DNA of 64,000 bases from JAHEKB01 sp049115575 (GTDB lineage Bacteria > Bacteroidota > Bacteroidia > NS11-12g > UBA9320), in assembly GCA_049115575.1 (NCBI GenBank), contig JAGDZU010000001.1, forward strand, positions 1 to 64,000, given 5' to 3'. Shown one piece after another: positions 61,605 through 64,000 of the stretch. Below the pieces are notes generated by a model. The model did no database searches. It was given only the letters and a program-made list of their open reading frames with translations, and was not told where the DNA came from. The position numbers and the translations under genes are program-made. How positions within the stretch are numbered: position 1 is the first letter of the stretch; every line of letters starts with the position of its first letter.

Positions 61605-62795
61605 ATGAACATTCACGAATACCAAGCCAAAGAGATTTTGAAAAGCTACGGAGTAGCAATTCAAGAAGGGGTAGTAATAGATAAGAGAGAAGATGCAATT
61701 AGTGCTGGAAAGCGTTTAAAAGAACAAACAGGAACTGATTGGGTAGTTGTTAAAGCACAAATTCACGCTGGTGGTAGAGGAAAGGGTGGAGGAGTGAAGT
61801 TGGCAAAAAATGACGAAGAGCTTCAACAAGTGGTAAATGACATACTCGGGATGCAGTTAATTACTCCTCAGACCAGTGCTGAAGGTAAGTTGGTTCGCAA
61901 AGTATTGCTAGCTCAAGATGTTTATTATCCTGGAGCAAATGAACCTGACGAATACTATATGAGTGTGCTTTTAGATAGAGCAAAGCAAAAAAATGTGATT
62001 ATCTATACCACCGAAGGAGGTATGGATATAGAAGAAGTTGCTGAAACTCATCCAGAGAAAATTCATAGAGAATGGGTAGATCCGGCATTGGGTTTACTTC
62101 CATTTCAAGCTAGAAAGATTGCTTTCAATTTGGGTTTGAGTGGAGATGCATTCAAAGGGATGGTAAAGTTTGTGAATTCATTGTACAAAGCATATACAAG
62201 CATAGATGCCACATTATTTGAAATTAATCCTGTGCTGAAAACTTCAGATGATAAAATTATTGCGGTAGATTCTAAAGTGACTTTAGATGACAACGCTCTA
62301 TATCGTCACAAAGATTATGCAGAGTTAAGAGATGAGGGAGAAGAAGATCCAACAGAAGTAGAAGCAAAAAAATCTGGATTAAACTTCATTAAACTAGATG
62401 GCAATGTGGGATGTATGGTTAATGGCGCAGGCCTTGCCATGGCAACCATGGATATTATCAAATTGAGTGGAGGAGAACCTGCCAACTTTTTGGATGTTGG
62501 AGGGGGGGCAAACCCAACAACAGTAGAAGCTGGATTCAAGATAATTTTGCAGGACCCTAATGTAAAGGCCATACTAATCAATATTTTTGGTGGTATTGTT
62601 CGTTGTGATAGAGTAGCAAATGGAGTAGTAGAAGCTTATAAAAACTTTGGTGAGATACCAGTGCCTATTATTGTTAGACTGCAAGGGACCAATGCAGAAG
62701 AAGCCAAGAAGATCATAGATGATAGTGGCTTAAAAGTACAGTCAGCCATTATTCTCCAAGAGGCAGCAGATAAAATCAAGGAAGTACTTTCATAG
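61605..62795 (+). CDS. sucC: Succinyl-CoA synthetase beta subunit
   Basis: Forms succinate and ATP or GTP from succinyl-CoA in the citric acid cycle, with the alpha subunit SucD (not in this window). The 396-residue protein has the ATP-grasp start MNIHEYQAKEILKSYGV, KAQIHAGGRGKGGGVKL, LFEINPV, DSKVTLDDNALYRH, and the C-terminal ligase domain CMVNGAGLAMATMDIIKLSGGEPANFLDVGGGA and NIFGGIVRCDRVANGVV. It is full length and heads a small operon; the next gene starts 4 bp after its stop. Confidence 0.97.
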   Translation: MNIHEYQAKEILKSYGVAIQEGVVIDKREDAISAGKRLKEQTGTDWVVVKAQIHAGGRGKGGGVKLAKNDEELQQVVNDILGMQLITPQTSAEGKLVRKVLLAQDVYYPGANEPDEYYMSVLLDRAKQKNVIIYTTEGGMDIEEVAETHPEKIHREWVDPALGLLPFQARKIAFNLGLSGDAFKGMVKFVNSLYKAYTSIDATLFEINPVLKTSDDKIIAVDSKVTLDDNALYRHKDYAELRDEGEEDPTEVEAKKSGLNFIKLDGNVGCMVNGAGLAMATMDIIKLSGGEPANFLDVGGGANPTTVEAGFKIILQDPNVKAILINIFGGIVRCDRVANGVVEAYKNFGEIPVPIIVRLQGTNAEEAKKIIDDSGLKVQSAIILQEAADKIKEVLS

Positions 62796-62799
62796 AGTC

Positions 62800-63420
62800 T
62801 TGAGTGAATTAATAGGCATACTTCCTCATAATATTGATCAGCGCAAAATAGCGGAGCTAGTAGCGGCCTTGAAAAAAGGCAAGATAATAATAGTTCCAAC
62901 AGACAGTATCTATGCCATTGCTGGAGATTTAAATCACCGTAGCGTATTAGATAAAATCAGTAGGCTAACAGATAAAAAAGCCAATAAGATCAAGCTATCT
63001 ATTCTATGTAAAGACTTGAGCAATCTGTCTTACTATACTCATCAGATAGACAATGACACATATAAGTTAATGAATAGGCTACTGCCTGGGCCATTTACAT
63101 TTGTTTTAAAGGCAAGTAATAATGTGCCTAAGATATTTAGGCAGAACAAAAAGACTATTGGGATACGTGTTCCAGACAATGCCATAGTTCAGGCAATAAT
63201 TGAAGAATTGGGCAATCCATTGGTATCAACATCCATACATTCAGAAAACGAGATTCAAACTTATCTCACAGAGATTGAGGAAATCTATGAAGCTTGGGGC
63301 AGCAAAGTAGATTATATAGTTGATGGAGGCACTGGTGGAAATGTTGGTTCCACGGTCATAGATGCAAGTGGAGATGAGATGGTGTTACTAAGAGAAGGCA
63401 AAGGTGCTGAGCTCTTATGA
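62800..63420 (+). CDS. Sua5/YciO/YrdC family protein (threonylcarbamoyl-AMP synthase)
   Basis: A 206-residue protein of the YrdC fold. KKGKIIIVPTDSIYAIAGDLNHRSVLDKI, KLSILCKDLSNLSYYT, LLPGPFTFVLKAS and GIRVPDN are the family's conserved stretches. Members make threonylcarbamoyl-AMP for the t6A base of ANN-decoding tRNAs; the YciO subgroup may do something else, and at about 200 residues without a Sua5 extension this protein could be either. The start is a TTG 4 bp after sucC; no ATG is close by in frame. Confidence 0.85.
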   Translation: MSELIGILPHNIDQRKIAELVAALKKGKIIIVPTDSIYAIAGDLNHRSVLDKISRLTDKKANKIKLSILCKDLSNLSYYTHQIDNDTYKLMNRLLPGPFTFVLKASNNVPKIFRQNKKTIGIRVPDNAIVQAIIEELGNPLVSTSIHSENEIQTYLTEIEEIYEAWGSKVDYIVDGGTGGNVGSTVIDASGDEMVLLREGKGAELL

Positions 63421-63701
63421 TGGTGCTGTATTTCATTATTGCAATTCTTAAAATTGTTGCCATTCTCAAGGGGATCAAAATATTGGTGCTTGTTCTTGAG
63501 GATAAATTAGAATGGATCGATTTAATTGATTTTCGGCCTTTTGGTAAAGAACATCTCAAGATTAAGGACTTGGCAAAGACTTACACCAATTGGAAAAAAC
63601 CAGTCTATTTAGCTCTGCTTTACAGTTACTCGTTCCTTGTGACTGTGCTAATTCTTGGTACAGTCTTATGGCTGGGATACAACGGAATAAGATCAATGTA
63701 A
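63417..63701 (+). CDS. Small two-span membrane protein of unknown function
   Basis: A 94-residue protein with a hydrophobic first segment (about 2-27) and another near 66-90, with a charged middle that contains EWIDLIDFRPFGKEHLKI. The first start codon overlaps the stop of the YrdC gene by 4 bases (ATGA), so it is translated in the same operon; a second ATG follows at once. The family is not recognised. Confidence 0.72.
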   Translation: MMVLYFIIAILKIVAILKGIKILVLVLEDKLEWIDLIDFRPFGKEHLKIKDLAKTYTNWKKPVYLALLYSYSFLVTVLILGTVLWLGYNGIRSM

Positions 63702-63717
63702 AAGAAAGACAAACCGC

Positions 63718-63725
63718 TAACTTTG
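63718..63725 (+). promoter_or_regulatory. TAnnTTTG promoter box 6 nt before a start codon
   Basis: TAACTTTG, an exact match, ends 6 nt before the ATG at 63732. The message would be leaderless or nearly so. Confidence 0.5.
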
Positions 63726-63731
63726 TTCGGA

Positions 63732-64000
63732 ATGATTCCGGTACTTACTAGCGAGCAAATCAGACTACAAGATCAACTTACCATAGAGAGTGAGCCTATT
63801 AGCAGTTTGGATTTAATGGAAAGGGCTGCTAGAGTGCTTTCCGATGCTCTAACGAGCTATATGAGCTTCGATACTGCATTAATATTTTGCGGACCAGGAA
63901 ACAATGGAGGAGATGGACTGGCAATGGCAAGGATGCTCAGCGAGGCAGGTAAAACTATAAGGGTTTGCATTCCAACTTCTAATTCTTCAAAAGATTTTCA
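63732..64000 (+). CDS. nnr: NAD(P)H-hydrate repair enzyme, N-terminal epimerase part (cut by window end)
   Basis: The frame is open to the window end; 89 residues are seen. MIPVLTSEQIRLQDQLTI, SLDLMERAA and FCGPGNNGGDGLAMARML are the hallmarks of the YjeF N-terminal NAD(P)HX epimerase domain, which repairs hydrated NAD(P)H. In most bacteria it is fused to an ADP-dependent dehydratase domain, which would lie beyond the window. It has its own promoter box although it follows the sucC group by only 30 bp. Confidence 0.9.
   Translation, partial: MIPVLTSEQIRLQDQLTIESEPISSLDLMERAARVLSDALTSYMSFDTALIFCGPGNNGGDGLAMARMLSEAGKTIRVCIPTSNSSKDF

Overview
The window is AT-rich bacterial DNA with densely packed genes and comes from a member of the Bacteroidota, most likely a gliding, marine-type Flavobacteriales or a close relative. 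Four things support this. There are type IX secretion/gliding genes (porV, porU, a porP/sprF homologue, gldJ, and a secreted protein with a type B sorting domain). Many start codons are preceded by the Bacteroidota promoter box TAnnTTTG. Shine-Dalgarno sites are essentially absent. The rel-fur-purA, mreBCD-mrdA-rodA and IcmF genes are of the Bacteroidota kind. No rRNA, tRNA, CRISPR array, prophage or insertion sequence was found.

Layout. 1-5512: end of a secreted surface protein, then rel-fur-purA-fabD (stringent response, metal regulation, AMP and fatty acid synthesis). 5538-10515: a surface-polysaccharide block (Wzx-like flippase, Wzz-like chain-length protein, Wzy/WaaL-like ligase/polymerase) with an OppC-like permease overlapping its end. 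10524-12851 (minus): ECF sigma factor, anti-sigma factor and dapF, each overlapping the next. 13059-17758: a DegP-type protease, then a TonB-dependent receptor and an MscS channel on the other strand. 17815-23218: a LexA-like S24 repressor divergent from a catalytically complete Y-family polymerase, followed by two copies of a 93-bp repeat and an ImuC-like DnaE; this looks like an inducible mutagenesis cassette. 23222-28173 (minus): nine small enzymes and unknown proteins, including two of the DinB/YfiT fold. 28320-34387: the rod-shape operon. 34394-42111: the type IX secretion/gliding locus. 42177-51026: bacilliredoxin, ahcY, a class IV aminotransferase, a TPR-adenylyl cyclase and the fused mutase IcmF. 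51070-54125 and on to 57998: a lipoprotein, a sulfotransferase, then a TetR-controlled export operon (barrel, LolD-like ATPase, two LolC/E-like permeases, LolA-like carrier). 58000-61437 (minus): an epimerase, a 4Fe-4S-type APS reductase, and a three-gene Cys/His-rich operon that looks metal-related. 61605-64000: sucC, a threonylcarbamoyl-AMP synthase, a small membrane protein and the start of the NAD(P)HX repair gene.

The most interesting signal is not a protein. The two long intergenic spaces on either side of the TPR-adenylyl cyclase gene each hold, on the plus strand, a sigma-54-like promoter (TTGGCA, then TTGAA with exact -24/-12 spacing), shared sequence blocks around a hairpin whose sequence differs between the copies, and a terminator hairpin with a T-run. 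No reading frame of note lies in either. They look like two paralogous small RNAs of about 170-185 nt, possibly controlled by sigma-54.

A second recurring theme is promoter boxes that end only 4-8 nt before the start codon. This implies leaderless or nearly leaderless mRNAs and corrects several start sites (porV, the lipoprotein at 51070, the cyclase-fold protein at 27235, IcmF and ahcY).
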